64,000 bases of DNA, from NCBI RefSeq assembly GCF_014117445.1, contig NZ_CP059851.1:3300213-3364212 (forward strand), read 5' to 3'. The position numbers and the translations under genes are program-made. Numbering within the stretch: the first letter of the stretch is position 1; every line of letters begins with the position of its first letter. Below, piece after piece: positions 33,561 to 43,058 of this stretch. The DNA is from Sandaracinobacteroides saxicola. Its GTDB lineage: Bacteria; Pseudomonadota; Alphaproteobacteria; Sphingomonadales; Sphingomonadaceae. Under the pieces are notes generated by a model that was not told the origin of the DNA, searched no databases, and saw nothing but the letters and a program-made list of their open reading frames with translations.

Positions 33561-34865
33561 ATGCGCCTGCTCCTGTGGCTGTTCCTGCTCCTCGCCGCCC
33601 CGACGCTCGCGCAGGCCCCCAAGCCCGGCAGCGCCGGCAGCGGCCTCATCATCAGCGGCATCAAGGTCGATGTCGCCGGCAAGGGCGCGGCGGACGCGCG
33701 ATTGAACGGCTGGCGCGATGCCCAGCGCCAGGCCTGGCCGCAGCTGTGGGCGCGGCTGACCGGGGAGATGGCCGGCGCCGCGCCGCGCCTGACGGACGAC
33801 GCGCTGGACGGCATCGTCAGCGCCATCGAGGTCGAGCAGGAACAGGTCAGCGCCAAACGCTACATCGCCAGCCTGGCGGTGGTGTTCGACCGTGTCCGCG
33901 CCGCCCGCTATCTCGGCAGCGCAGGCAGCGTCATCCGCTCGCCGCCCTTCCTGCTGCTGCCGGTGCTGCAGGACGCCGGCGTGCGCATGGCCTATGAGCC
34001 CACCTCGCCCTGGCTCGCCGCCTGGGGGCGGCTGCGGGCCGGCGAATCGACGGTCGACTATGTCCGCATCAGCCCGACACCGGGCGACGTCATCCTGCTG
34101 TCCGCCTGGCAGGCGCTGCGCCGCGACGCCGCCGGCTGGCGCGACCTGGTGGACCGTTACCAAGTGGCGGACGTGCTGATCCCCGAACTGATCCTGGAAC
34201 GCAGCTTTCCCGGCGGCCCGGTCAGCGCGCTGCTGATCGCGCGCGGCGGCACCGAAGGCGCGGACTATGGCCGGCTGCGGCTGGTGAATCGCGGCGGCGA
34301 CGTCGACAACCTCCTCGCCACCGCGGTGCGGGAGGCCGACCGGCTCTACACCGCCGCCATCCGCAGCGGCGCGCTGAAGGCCGATCCCGGCCTGCTCGAA
34401 GAGGTCAAGATCGTCGAAAGCGCCGCCCCCAGCCTTGTCGTGCCGACCCTCTCCGCGGTCGAGATGCGCGTCGCCACGCCCGACGAAGCCGCCTGGCAGC
34501 GCTGGGCGGCGCAGCTGCGCGCGGTACCGGGTGTAACCGCGGTGCGCATGCTCGCGTTCGTCGCGGGCGGGGAATCCGCGATCGCGCTCGACGCCCCCGC
34601 CGGCATCGAGGCGCTGCGCTACGCCCTCGACCAGCGCGGCCTGACGCTGGCGGAGGATCTGCAGGGCGTGCTGCTGCGCCCGCGCCGTCCCACCGACCCG
34701 CGCGTCGAGCCGCCGGCGGCGCCTGAAACCACGCCGCCCGCGCCGCCTGCGGTCACGCCCGCCGCCCCGGCCGCCACCGCGCCACCGCCGGGCAAACCGC
34801 CGGCGCCGGCGGCCAAACCCGCCGCCCCGCCCAAGCCGCTGCTGCCACCGGGCACCGGCGCATGA
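33561..34865 (+). CDS. DUF2066 domain protein, secreted
   Basis: A 434-residue protein with a signal peptide (MRLLLWLFLLLAAPTLAQ) and the DUF2066 pattern: GIKVDVAGKGAADARLNGWR, YIASLAVVFDRVRAARYLGS. A Pro/Ala-rich tail fills about the last 55 residues (PAAPETTPPAPPAVTPAAPA). The role is unknown, but DUF2066 often lies next to hda in proteobacteria, as here (ATGA overlap). The location is periplasmic by prediction. Confidence 0.82.
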   Translation: MRLLLWLFLLLAAPTLAQAPKPGSAGSGLIISGIKVDVAGKGAADARLNGWRDAQRQAWPQLWARLTGEMAGAAPRLTDDALDGIVSAIEVEQEQVSAKRYIASLAVVFDRVRAARYLGSAGSVIRSPPFLLLPVLQDAGVRMAYEPTSPWLAAWGRLRAGESTVDYVRISPTPGDVILLSAWQALRRDAAGWRDLVDRYQVADVLIPELILERSFPGGPVSALLIARGGTEGADYGRLRLVNRGGDVDNLLATAVREADRLYTAAIRSGALKADPGLLEEVKIVESAAPSLVVPTLSAVEMRVATPDEAAWQRWAAQLRAVPGVTAVRMLAFVAGGESAIALDAPAGIEALRYALDQRGLTLAEDLQGVLLRPRRPTDPRVEPPAAPETTPPAPPAVTPAAPAATAPPPGKPPAPAAKPAAPPKPLLPPGTGA

Positions 34866-35464
34866 GCGGCCAGATGGCGCTCCCGCTCGGCTGGCAGGCC
34901 GCGCGCACCCAGGCGACCTTCCTAGTCAGCCCGGCCAACGCCGATGCCGTGCGCTACCTCGACGCCTGGGCCACCTGGCCGCTGCCGGTGGCGCTGCTGG
35001 TCGGCCCGGCCGGCAGCGGCAAGAGCCACCTCGCCGCCATCTTCGCCCGCCGCGCCAACGCCCGCCTGTGGGACGATGCCGACCGCAGCGGCAGCGATGA
35101 AGCTCTGTTTCATGCCTGGAACGACGCCGTCGCCGACCGGCGCCCGCTGCTGCTCACCGCCCGCAGCGCGCCCGCCGACTGGCACCTCGCGCTGCCCGAC
35201 CTCCGCTCCCGCCTCGCCGCCACGCCCCTGGTGCGCATCCACCCGCCGGATGACGCGCTGCTCGCCGGCCTGTTCGAAAAACTGTTCCGCGACCGCGGCA
35301 TCGAGGTCCCGCCCGAGCTCACCCACTATGTCACCACCCGCATCGAGCGCAGTTTCGAGGCGGTCGCCCGCGCCGTCGCGGCGCTCGATGCCGCCAGCCT
35401 CGCCGGCCAGCGCCCGCTCACCATCCCGCTCGCCCGCACCGTGCTGGTGGAAGCGGGCCTTTAG
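34862..35464 (+). CDS. hdaA: HdaA, DnaA-related regulator of replication initiation
   Basis: A 200-residue AAA+ protein lacking the DnaA DNA-binding domain. The N-terminal clamp-binding motif is QMALPLGW (QxxLPL type). Walker A is LLVGPAGSGKSHLAAIF. Hda binds the sliding clamp and stimulates ATP hydrolysis by DnaA to prevent re-initiation. The DnaA gene itself lies 6 kb downstream. Translation overlaps the DUF2066 stop. ppk1 follows. Confidence 0.9.
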   Translation: MSGQMALPLGWQAARTQATFLVSPANADAVRYLDAWATWPLPVALLVGPAGSGKSHLAAIFARRANARLWDDADRSGSDEALFHAWNDAVADRRPLLLTARSAPADWHLALPDLRSRLAATPLVRIHPPDDALLAGLFEKLFRDRGIEVPPELTHYVTTRIERSFEAVARAVAALDAASLAGQRPLTIPLARTVLVEAGL

Positions 35465-35516
35465 GCACCGCGGGGAGTTCATCGATTTGTCATGCGACAT
35501 CCGCTATGGCGGTGCG

Positions 35517-37646
35517 ATGGCCAGCAAATCCCGATCCGCGGCGCCCGCGCCCGAAGCGCCGGTGCAACGCTATTTCAACCGTGAACTGTCCTGGCTCGGT
35601 TTCAACAGTCGCGTCCTTGAGGAGGCGATGAACCCCGCCCACCCGCTGCTCGAACGGCTGCGCTTCCTGTCGATCTCCGGCAACAATCTCGATGAATTCT
35701 ACATGGTGCGCGTCGCCGGCCTGCGCGGGCAGGTGGACGAGGGGATCGAAACCCCCAGCCCCGAAGGCACCACGCCCGCCCAGCAGCTCGCCGCCATCGC
35801 GCTCGCCGCCGACGCGCTGATGAGCGACCAGCAGCGCGCCTGGGTGGCGCTGAAAACCCTGCTGAAGGCCGCCGACGTGACCGTGGTCGCCGCCGACGAA
35901 CTGACACCCGCGGAGGCCGGCTGGCTGGAGGGCTGGTTCCTCGACAATATCTTCCCCGTCCTCACCCCCCAGGCCATCGACCCGGCCCACCCTTTCCCCT
36001 TCATCCCGAACAAGGGCTTCAGCCTGGTGTTCGACATGACCCGCGGCGGCGACCGGCTGTCCGCGCTGCTGATGCTGCCCGCCATGCTGCCGCGCTTCGT
36101 CCGCCTGCCCGGCGCGCACGCCCGCTTCATCGCCATGGAACAGATATTGCGCCGCTTCTTCGGCCTGATCTTCCCCGGCTTCACCCATCAGGGCGACGGC
36201 GCCTTCCGTATCATCCGCGACAGCGACATCGAGATCGAGGAAGAGGCCGAAGACCTGGTCCGCTATTATCAGAGCGCGATCAAGCAACGCCGCCGCGGCC
36301 AGGTGATCCGGCTGAAGATCGAAAGCGCCACGCCGCTGGCGCTGCGCAGCATGGTGCAGCAGGCGCTGCGCGTGGACGAGCGCGACGTCACCGCGGTCGA
36401 GGGCATATTGGGCATCGCCGACCTGGGGGAACTGGTCGACGAGGACCGCCCCGACCTGAAGTTCGACCCCTATACGCCGCGCTTCCCGGAGCGCATCCGC
36501 GACTATGGCGGCGACTGTTTCGCCGCCATTCGCGCCAAGGACATCGTCGTCCACCACCCCTATGAGAGTTTCGACGTCGTCCTCGCCTTCCTGCGCCAGG
36601 CTGCCGCCGACCCGGATGTCGTTGCCATCAAGCAGACGCTGTACCGCACCGGCAAGAACAGCCCGATCGTGCGCGCCCTGATCGACGCCGCCGAGGCCGG
36701 CAAGAGCGTCACCGCCATCGTCGAGCTGAAGGCCCGGTTCGACGAGGAGCAGAACCTGACCTGGGCCGCCGCACTGGAACGCGCCGGCGTGCAGGTCGTC
36801 TATGGCTTCATCGAATGGAAGACCCACGCCAAGGTCAGCATGGTCGTTCGCCGCGAATCCGGCGCGCTCGTCACCTACCTCCACCTCGGCACCGGCAACT
36901 ATCACCCCGTCACCGCGCGCATCTACACCGACCTCAGCTTCTTCACGGCGAACCCGGTGCTGGCGCGCGACGCGGCGCAGGTGTTCAACTATATCACCGG
37001 CTATATCGAGCCGCAGCGGCTGGAAAAGCTGGCGATCAGCCCGGTCAGCCTGCGCCGCACCCTGTTCGAGGGCATCGACGCCGAGATCGCCCATGCCCAG
37101 GCCGGCAGGCCCGCCCACATCTGGGCCAAGATGAACAGCCTGGTGGACCCGGCGATCATCGACAAGCTGTACGAGGCCAGCGCGGCCGGCGTCGAGGTGG
37201 AACTGGTCATCCGCGGCATCTGTTGCCTGCGTCCGCAGGTGCCTGGCCTGTCGGACAACATCTGGGTGCGCAGCGTCATCGGCCGTTTCCTGGAGCACAG
37301 CCGCATCGTCGCCTTCGGCAACGGCCACGCACTGCCCAGCCGCCACGCCAGGCTCTACATCACCAGCGCCGACTGGATGCCGCGCAACTTCGACCGCCGC
37401 GTCGAGCTGCTGATCCCCATCGAGAACCCCACGGTGCACGCGCAGATCCTGGACCAGGTGATGGTCGCCAACCTGAAGGACACCGAGCAGAGCTGGGAGC
37501 TGGACGGCAACGGCCGCTACGTCCGCATCACCGACCAGACCCACCGCTTCAACCTGCACCGCTATTTCATGACCAACCCCAGCCTGTCCGGTCGCGGCGC
37601 CGCGCTGGAAAAGGTGCGCGTGCCGAAACTGGTGGTAGAGGAGTAG
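35517..37646 (+). CDS. ppk1: Polyphosphate kinase 1
   Basis: A 709-residue PPK1 that makes polyphosphate from ATP. The N-terminus is YFNRELSWLGFNSRVLEEA; the catalytic core has VAIKQTLYRTGKNSPIV, the phosphorylated His region TYLHLGTGNYHP, and RLYITSADWMPRNFDRRVEL at the C-terminus. ATG 35517 gives the standard start; the open frame upstream runs through hda. It is about 50 bp after hda, a common sphingomonad order. Confidence 0.96.
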   Translation: MASKSRSAAPAPEAPVQRYFNRELSWLGFNSRVLEEAMNPAHPLLERLRFLSISGNNLDEFYMVRVAGLRGQVDEGIETPSPEGTTPAQQLAAIALAADALMSDQQRAWVALKTLLKAADVTVVAADELTPAEAGWLEGWFLDNIFPVLTPQAIDPAHPFPFIPNKGFSLVFDMTRGGDRLSALLMLPAMLPRFVRLPGAHARFIAMEQILRRFFGLIFPGFTHQGDGAFRIIRDSDIEIEEEAEDLVRYYQSAIKQRRRGQVIRLKIESATPLALRSMVQQALRVDERDVTAVEGILGIADLGELVDEDRPDLKFDPYTPRFPERIRDYGGDCFAAIRAKDIVVHHPYESFDVVLAFLRQAAADPDVVAIKQTLYRTGKNSPIVRALIDAAEAGKSVTAIVELKARFDEEQNLTWAAALERAGVQVVYGFIEWKTHAKVSMVVRRESGALVTYLHLGTGNYHPVTARIYTDLSFFTANPVLARDAAQVFNYITGYIEPQRLEKLAISPVSLRRTLFEGIDAEIAHAQAGRPAHIWAKMNSLVDPAIIDKLYEASAAGVEVELVIRGICCLRPQVPGLSDNIWVRSVIGRFLEHSRIVAFGNGHALPSRHARLYITSADWMPRNFDRRVELLIPIENPTVHAQILDQVMVANLKDTEQSWELDGNGRYVRITDQTHRFNLHRYFMTNPSLSGRGAALEKVRVPKLVVEE

Positions 37647-37649
37647 CCG

Positions 37650-38150
37650 CTACACACCGCGCGCCATGGCGACGCGACGCGCCGGATCCAGACCATGCGT
37701 CGCCTCGCGCAGCAAAATGCCGGCCAGCCAATCCGGCTGCTCGCCGGCTGCCAGCTCGGCAAAGCCCATGCGCGCATAGGCCGGCGCGTTCCACTCGATG
37801 AACCGGTCGGTCGTCAGGCTCAGGGACCGCAACCCCCGCGCCCGCGCATGTTCGGCGGCCCGCTCGACCAGCGCCCGCCCGATCCCCCGCCGCTGTGCCG
37901 CCTGCGCCACCGACAATTCCAGGATGTGCAGCCATTCGCCTTCCGCCGCTGCCAGCAGGAAGCCGGCTGGTTCGCCGGCCAGATCGCTCACCCACAGCGA
38001 CTTTTCGGCAACGCCCGCACAAAGCGCGTCGTCAGGTGTCGTCCCGTGCCCGATCACGAACGCCATCGGCGTGCCCGCGAAACTCAGCGCCGCGGACCGT
38101 TCAACTGCCGCCAGCGCGGCAAAATCCGCCCTTGTGCCCAACCTGATCAT
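37650..38150 (-). CDS. GNAT-family N-acetyltransferase
   Basis: A 166-residue acetyltransferase. The acetyl-CoA binding motif A is LHILELSVAQAAQRRGIGRA, followed by LVERAAEHARARGLRSLSLT and WNAPAYARMGF (motif B). The substrate, a small amine or protein N-terminus, is unknown. The gene is convergent with ppk1 (stops 3 bp apart) and diverges from the deacetylase gene. Confidence 0.88.
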   Translation of the reverse strand: MIRLGTRADFAALAAVERSAALSFAGTPMAFVIGHGTTPDDALCAGVAEKSLWVSDLAGEPAGFLLAAAEGEWLHILELSVAQAAQRRGIGRALVERAAEHARARGLRSLSLTTDRFIEWNAPAYARMGFAELAAGEQPDWLAGILLREATHGLDPARRVAMARGV

Positions 38151-38245
38151 GGCCCCCTGTCGCCTGTTCGCGCGCTACCGTCCAGCACCCGCTTTCCCGC
38201 CGCCGTATCCGCCGCTATTTGTCCGGACAAAGGAGCGTGCACCCC

Positions 38246-39094
38246 ATGCAGCAGGAACGGATCGACTGGCCGAACGGTGCCAAGCTGGCGCTCAGCATCG
38301 TCGTCAATGTCGAGGAAGGCAGCGAGATGACGGTCGCGCGCGGCGACCGCGGCATGGAACCGGTGGACGAGCTGGGCATCCACATCAAATCGCCGATCCG
38401 CAATTATGGCAACGAGAGCAACTATCTCTACGGCATCAAGGCCGGCGCGCCGCGAATCGTCGACCTGCTGCGCCGCTACAATGTCGCCGCCAGCTGGACC
38501 GTTGCCGCGCTGAGCCTTGAAAACCACCCCGACATCGCCGCCGCCATCCGCGAACTCGGCCATGAACCGGTCAGCCACGGCTGGCGCTGGGTGCACCAGT
38601 TCAAGATGGACGAGGCCGCCGAGCGCGACTTCATCGCGAAAGCCACCACCAGCATCGAAAAGACCACCGGCACCCGCCCCTACGGCTGGCTGAGCCGCTA
38701 TTTCCACACCGACAACACCCGCCGGCTGCTGATCGAGGCCGGCTACCGCTATCACATGGATGATTACAGTGGCGACGTGCCCTTCACCGACGCCACCACC
38801 GTTCCGGGCAAGCCGATCACCATCGTCCCCTACCAGCTCGACACCAACGACATGAAGATGTGGACCGACCCCAGCCTGACGCCGCGCGCCTGGCTGCACT
38901 ATGCCATCGACAGCTTCGACCAGCTGTACCGGGAGGGCGAGGCCGGTTTCCCCAAGATGATGAGCCTGGGCCTGCACCTGCGCATCATCGGCCGGCCGGG
39001 GCGCATCTGGGCGTTCGAGGAATTCCTGAAGCATGTGACGGCAAGGCCCGATGTCTGGATCGCCACCCGCGGCGACATCGCGGCCTGCGCCTGA
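38246..39094 (+). CDS. Polysaccharide deacetylase/PuuE-like allantoinase family protein
   Basis: A 282-residue NodB-fold protein. The first motif is LSIVVNVEEGSEMTVARGD; the metal His pair is in ELGHEPVSHGWRW; later segments are TGTRPYGWLSR and MSLGLHLRIIGRPGRIWAFE. The pattern fits the PuuE/cofactor-independent allantoinase branch more than chitin deacetylases. The expected Asp-Asp dyad of NodB is replaced by VEEGSE, as in that branch. ATG 38246 has AAAGGAG upstream. No ureide genes are close, so the substrate is open. Confidence 0.8.
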   Translation: MQQERIDWPNGAKLALSIVVNVEEGSEMTVARGDRGMEPVDELGIHIKSPIRNYGNESNYLYGIKAGAPRIVDLLRRYNVAASWTVAALSLENHPDIAAAIRELGHEPVSHGWRWVHQFKMDEAAERDFIAKATTSIEKTTGTRPYGWLSRYFHTDNTRRLLIEAGYRYHMDDYSGDVPFTDATTVPGKPITIVPYQLDTNDMKMWTDPSLTPRAWLHYAIDSFDQLYREGEAGFPKMMSLGLHLRIIGRPGRIWAFEEFLKHVTARPDVWIATRGDIAACA

Positions 39095-39140
39095 TGCAAA
39101 CTTGCCCATTTGATGCACGAGCGCTATTTCATGCATCAAA
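39092..39140 (+). promoter_or_regulatory. Promoter and operator of the first PIN toxin-antitoxin module
   Basis: TTGCCC (39102-39107) and TATTTC (39125-39130) are spaced 17 bp. Three TGATGCA units surround them: direct copies at 39092-39098 and 39111-39117, and an inverted copy (TGCATCA) at 39132-39138. The longer pair TTTGATGCA/TGCATCAAA brackets the -10. This is a typical layout for autorepression by an antitoxin. Confidence 0.65.
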
Positions 39141-39148
39141 GGTGAGAC

Positions 39149-39433
39149 ATGCGGACCACACTGGCAATTGACGACGATGTGCTCGCGGCGGCACGCGAAT
39201 TTGCCGAGGCGCGCGGCGAAAGCCTGGGCGCGGCGGCAACCGAACTCATCCGCCGCGGCCTGAACCCCGTGCTGGTGTTGGAGACTCGGAATGGCGTGCC
39301 CCTTCTGCCATCACGGTCGGGCAGGCGGCCTGTGACGCCGGAAGAGATCAACGACATGAAGAATGATCTCGATCTCGAATTTCCCTTTGCCATGGAGGTG
39401 CTTCGCAAAAGTGGCGGCTTTACTGGACGTTAA
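39149..39433 (+). CDS. vapB: VapB-like ribbon-helix-helix antitoxin
   Basis: A 94-residue protein. The N-terminal RHH is MRTTLAIDDDVLAAAREFAE with RGESLGAAATELIRRGL; the C-terminal part (VPLLPSRSGRRPVTPEEIND) is the toxin-neutralising arm. AAAGGTGAG precedes the ATG. The PIN toxin gene starts inside its 3' end (23-bp overlap). Autoregulation is likely through the TGATGCA repeats upstream. Confidence 0.85.
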   Translation: MRTTLAIDDDVLAAAREFAEARGESLGAAATELIRRGLNPVLVLETRNGVPLLPSRSGRRPVTPEEINDMKNDLDLEFPFAMEVLRKSGGFTGR

Positions 39434-39848
39434 CTTTTTGATCGCGCTGTTTGATACCGGACACATGTTTCATGATCCGGCCCACCAATGGCTGGGCCAT
39501 CATGCGGTCAAAGGCTGGGCAACCTGCTCGGTCACCGAAATGGGGTTTGCCCGCATCATGGGAAATCCGAACACCGTCGGCGGCGCCGGGAATGTCGATC
39601 GCGCCAGACGCTTGCTGGCGCAATTTAAGGGCAGCCCAAATCACATGTTCTGGGGTGACGATGTCAGCTTTCTGGCATCAGCCGACGTCGATTTCAGCGG
39701 CGCCGCCAGTCGCCATGTGACCGACATCTATCTTCTGCTCATGGCCGTGCGGAATCGCGGCACATTGGTCACGTTCGACCGCCGCATCCCCGCGCATGTC
39801 GTCCCCGGCGGACGGGAGGCACTGGTCGTGGTCGCCGCCGATGCCTGA
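39411..39848 (+). CDS. vapC: VapC-like PIN-domain ribonuclease toxin
   Basis: A 145-residue PIN protein. Acidic metal ligands are seen in LLDVNFLIALFD (first Asp), CSVTEMGFARIM (Glu), VTDIYLLLMAVRN (Asp) and LVTFDRRIP (Asp). Such toxins cut tRNA or rRNA when freed from VapB. The start is GTG 39411 within vapB. The stop overlaps the mutM start by 8 bp, so the toxin gene is joined to a housekeeping DNA-repair gene in one transcript. Confidence 0.85.
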   Translation: MAALLDVNFLIALFDTGHMFHDPAHQWLGHHAVKGWATCSVTEMGFARIMGNPNTVGGAGNVDRARRLLAQFKGSPNHMFWGDDVSFLASADVDFSGAASRHVTDIYLLLMAVRNRGTLVTFDRRIPAHVVPGGREALVVVAADA

Positions 39849-40650
39849 ACTTCCCGAAGTCGAAACCGTCGTCCGTGGCCTTGCCCCGCACCTGCTCGGC
39901 CGGCGCCTCACCTCGGTCATCGCGCACCGCCCCGACCTGCGCTGGCCCCTGCCCGCCGATCTCGGCCAGCGGCTGACCGGCGCCACCGTCACCACGCTCT
40001 CCCGTCGCGCCAAATATGGCCTGATCGGCACCGACCGCGGCGACACCCTCATCTTCCACCTTGGCATGTCCGGCTCGATGCGCGTCAATCCCGCCGCCGA
40101 CCCCCACAATCACATCATCTTCGCCACCGAGGGCGGCAGCATCGCCTTCCACGACCCGCGCCGCTTCGGCTCGCTGCACCTGGTGGCGACCGCCGACGCC
40201 CCGGCGCACCCGCTGCTCGCCGGGCTCGGGCCGGAGCCGCTGTCCGACGCCTTCACCGCCGACCATCTGATCGCCCGCGCCCGCGACCGCCAGACGCCGA
40301 TGAAGGCCTTCCTGCTGGACCAGAAGACGGTCGCCGGCCTGGGCAACATCTATGTCGCCGAGGCGCTGTTCGCCGCCGGCATCGCGCCCGCGCGCCGCGC
40401 CGGCCATGTCGCGCCGACGCGCCTCGCCCGCCTGGTGCCCGCCATTCAGCAGGTGCTCGCCGCCGCCATCGATGCCGGCGGCTCCTCGCTGCGCGACCAT
40501 GCCCGGGTGTCGGGCGAACTCGGCTATTTCCAGCACAGCTTCCGCGTCTATGGCCGGGAGGGCGAACCCTGCCCCGCCTGCGCCACCCCGATCCGGCGCG
40601 CCGTTCAGTCCGCGCGCTCCAGCTTCCACTGCCCGCGCTGCCAGCGCTGA
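39841..40650 (+). CDS. mutM: Formamidopyrimidine-DNA glycosylase
   Basis: A 269-residue glycosylase/AP lyase that removes 8-oxoguanine. The N-terminal PELPEVETVVRGL has catalytic Pro2 and Glu3; Lys lies in LIFHLGMSGSMRV; the C-terminal zinc finger is CPACATPIRRAVQSARSSFH with CPRCQR. ATG 39841 gives the obligatory MPE start and overlaps the end of vapC. Confidence 0.96.
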   Translation: MPELPEVETVVRGLAPHLLGRRLTSVIAHRPDLRWPLPADLGQRLTGATVTTLSRRAKYGLIGTDRGDTLIFHLGMSGSMRVNPAADPHNHIIFATEGGSIAFHDPRRFGSLHLVATADAPAHPLLAGLGPEPLSDAFTADHLIARARDRQTPMKAFLLDQKTVAGLGNIYVAEALFAAGIAPARRAGHVAPTRLARLVPAIQQVLAAAIDAGGSSLRDHARVSGELGYFQHSFRVYGREGEPCPACATPIRRAVQSARSSFHCPRCQR

Positions 40651-40678
40651 ACCCCCACCGCTGACGGCGCGGAACCGG

Positions 40679-40707
40679 TTGACTCGACGCGAACCCCCGT
40701 CTATCGC
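40679..40707 (+). promoter_or_regulatory. rpsT promoter
   Basis: TTGACT (40679-40684) and TATCGC (40702-40707) are spaced 17 bp and lie 64 bp before the rpsT ATG. This gives rpsT its own strong promoter apart from mutM. Confidence 0.65.
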
Positions 40708-40771
40708 ACCGCCTCCCGCAGCGGCCATGCCGGCTGCGCACTGACCTATGCACCGGAGCTGACTGACTTTT

Positions 40772-41035
40772 ATGGCGAACACCCCGCAGGCTGAAAAGCG
40801 CATCCGCCGCAACGATCGCCGCGCCGCGATCAACAAGGCGCGCCTGTCGCGCATCCGCACCTTCGTCAAGAAAGCCGAGTCGGCGATCGAATCGGGTGTG
40901 AAGGCCGATGCGCTTGCCGCTCTCGCAGCCGCCACCCCGGAGCTGATGCGTGGCGTTAGCAAGGGTGTCGTGCACAAGAACACCGCCTCCCGCAAGATTT
41001 CGCGCCTGACCAAGCGCGCCGCGGCGCTGGCCTGA
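40772..41035 (+). CDS. rpsT: 30S ribosomal protein bS20
   Basis: An 87-residue bS20: [56 protein letters not shown]. It binds 16S rRNA helices. The gene is followed by a strong terminator; dnaA lies 638 bp further on, the usual alphaproteobacterial order. Confidence 0.97.
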   Translation: MANTPQAEKRIRRNDRRAAINKARLSRIRTFVKKAESAIESGVKADALAALAAATPELMRGVSKGVVHKNTASRKISRLTKRAAALA

Positions 41036-41673
41036 CGTCACACAACCGTCATCGCAACGACATGAAAGGGCGGCTTCAGGCCGCCCTTTTTTTCGTCTTT
41101 CCATGGCGTTGCACGGCCCGGCGAAGCCATCGGCCCAGCGAATCGCCCGCCCCGAACGGCGATGGCATCCCATTGAAACATCGGGGTAAATTTGTCCTCA
41201 ACTGAATCCGTACGACTTTTTCCTGTCAAACACTTTATTTGCCCCAAGCCAAAATTCCGGGCCTTGCCCCCCCGCCCCCCGATTGCTTATCACAGCCTCG
41301 TCGTCACGCAGGTGTCACGATTCGGCCCCGGACCCCATCCGGACAGCCGGACCGCCTGCCGTCGGCAGGGGTGACGTTTGGCGGCACTGGGGCCGCCGGC
41401 GACCGAAGCATGGAGAAGGCCTGACCGCGACCCCAATCGCGGAATGGATTGTTCTGTGTGAAAGGGCAGGGTGACCGGTCGCGTCGCGGCCGGAAAAAGG
41501 AGGGTCAGGTGAAGTCAGTGCGCAGGGTCAGTCATCGCCAACGCAATCCCCACAGTCCCCCTCTGCCCGCCCGCCCCTTGCGATCCGGTCACGCTCACCG
41601 CCACCGCGCCACGCATTTCGCCCGCTGATTTTCCCGCGGCCAAGGCCGCTCCCCGTTTTGCGTTGGATTCGCC
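41036..41673 (+). other. Intergenic region before dnaA: rpsT terminator and structured leader
   Basis: The 638-bp gap between rpsT and dnaA holds no convincing gene. Besides the rpsT terminator it contains a run of possible RNA hairpins: CGTCAC...GTGACG (41302-41376, enclosing CCTGCC-GTC-GGCAGG), GGCGGC...GCCGCC (41380-41397) and CGCGA...TCGCG (41426-41441). No exact TTATCCACA DnaA box is visible on either strand. It most likely carries the dnaA promoter and a structured 5' UTR. Confidence 0.5.
41065..41093 (+). terminator. rpsT rho-independent terminator
   Basis: A 10-bp perfect stem AAAGGGCGGC/GCCGCCCTTT with a TTCAG loop, followed by a T run to 41093, lies 30 bp past the rpsT stop. Confidence 0.92.
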
Positions 41674-43020
41674 GTGTCCCCTGCCGTCTCGCCCCATGTC
41701 GCCCCAGAGGTCACCCGTGCCTGGGCCACCATCCGCAGCCGCCTTGCCGCTGATGTCGGCGCGCGGACCTTCGACAGCTGGCTGCGCCCGCTGACCCTCG
41801 CCGGTGCCGAGGCCGGCACCGTCCGCCTCACCTTGCCGTCGCGCTTCATGGCGGACTGGGTACGGGGCCATTTCGCCGAGCGGCTGACCCGCGCCTGGAC
41901 CGCCGCCTGCCCCGGCATCACCGCCGTGCGCATCGATGTCGCCAGCGGCGCCGCCGCCGAACCCGAACCCGATCCCGTGGCGGTCGCCCCGACGTCCGAT
42001 CCCACGCTGGACCCGCGCTATCGCTTCGACAGCTTCGTCGTCGGCAAGTCCAACGAGCTTGCCTTCAACGCCGCGCAAACCATGGCCGGCGGCGGTGCCA
42101 CCGGTTTCAACCCCCTGTTCCTGCACGGGCCCACCGGACTGGGCAAAACCCACCTGATGCACGCCATCGGTCACGCCACCCGCGCCGCCACGCCCCATGC
42201 CCGCATCGCCTACATGTCGGCGGAAAAGTTCATGGTCGAGTTTCTCTCCGCCATGCGCGCCCGCGACACCTTCAGCTTCAAGGCACGGCTGCGCGGTTGC
42301 GACCTCCTCATGATCGACGATGTCCAGTTCATCGCCGGCAAGGAATCGACGCAGGAAGAATTCTTCCACACCATGAACGAGATCATCAGCGCGGGAAAAC
42401 GCCTGGTGATCAGCGCCGACCGCAGCCCGCAGAACCTCGAAGGCATCGAATCGCGCATCCTCAGCCGCCTGTCCTGGGGCCTGGTCGCGGACATCAACCC
42501 CGCCGATTACGAGCTGCGTTTCAACATCCTCACCACCAAGCTTGCCGCGCAGCCCGCCGCCACCGTGCCGGCCGAGGTGATCGATTTCCTCGCCAAGAAG
42601 ATCGTCGCCAACGTCCGCGAACTCGAAGGCGCGCTGAATCGGGTCATCGCCTATGGCACGCTGGTCAACCGCCCCATCAGCCTCGACTTCACCCGAGAGG
42701 TCCTCGCCGACCTGCTGAAGGCGCACAGCCGCAAGCTCACCATCGACGAGATCCAGCGCCGCGTCGCCGACCATTACGCCCTGAAGCTCAACGACCTGCT
42801 GTCACCGCGCCGCGCCCGGGAGGTCGCCCGCCCGCGCCAGGTCGCCATGTTCCTCGCCAAGGAAATGACCCAGCGCTCGCTTCCCGAAATCGGCCGGCGC
42901 TTCGGCGGCCGCGACCACACCACCGTCATGCACGCCGTCAAGCGCATCAAGGAATTGCGCCTGACCGACCAGGACCTCGACCGGGATGTCTCGCTGCTGC
43001 AACGAAAGTTGGATGGTTGA
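41674..43020 (+). CDS. dnaA: Chromosomal replication initiator DnaA
   Basis: A 448-residue initiator. Domain I ([21 protein letters not shown]) is followed by a short acidic/Pro linker, the AAA+ core (Walker [16 protein letters not shown]; Walker [12 protein letters not shown]) and the DNA-binding domain IV ([19 protein letters not shown]). Translation starts at GTG 41674. It lies alone after a 638-bp leader. A toxin-antitoxin pair begins 38 bp after its stop with no terminator in between. Confidence 0.97.
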   Translation: MSPAVSPHVAPEVTRAWATIRSRLAADVGARTFDSWLRPLTLAGAEAGTVRLTLPSRFMADWVRGHFAERLTRAWTAACPGITAVRIDVASGAAAEPEPDPVAVAPTSDPTLDPRYRFDSFVVGKSNELAFNAAQTMAGGGATGFNPLFLHGPTGLGKTHLMHAIGHATRAATPHARIAYMSAEKFMVEFLSAMRARDTFSFKARLRGCDLLMIDDVQFIAGKESTQEEFFHTMNEIISAGKRLVISADRSPQNLEGIESRILSRLSWGLVADINPADYELRFNILTTKLAAQPAATVPAEVIDFLAKKIVANVRELEGALNRVIAYGTLVNRPISLDFTREVLADLLKAHSRKLTIDEIQRRVADHYALKLNDLLSPRRAREVARPRQVAMFLAKEMTQRSLPEIGRRFGGRDHTTVMHAVKRIKELRLTDQDLDRDVSLLQRKLDG

Positions 43021-43029
43021 TCCTTGCCC

Positions 43030-43049
43030 GTAAGGCAGTTCTCCCTTAC
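43030..43049. promoter_or_regulatory. Inverted repeat upstream of the second toxin-antitoxin pair
   Basis: GTAAGG and CCTTAC are separated by 8 bp and end 10 bp before the antitoxin ATG (43059). The position suits an autoregulatory operator for an AbrB/MazE-type antitoxin. Confidence 0.45.
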
Positions 43050-43058
43050 CTTGTCCCC

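Noticed and set aside
35490..37559. A 689-codon open frame antisense to ppk1
   Set aside because: Low-complexity Asp/Ala/Gly/His-rich sequence with no domain. It mirrors the ppk1 codon structure, so it is a shadow.
41101..41673. Replication origin upstream of dnaA
   Set aside because: No exact TTATCCACA boxes or AT-rich unwinding element are visible; TTATCACA at about 41287 is only a partial match. Alphaproteobacterial origins often lie elsewhere (near hemE).
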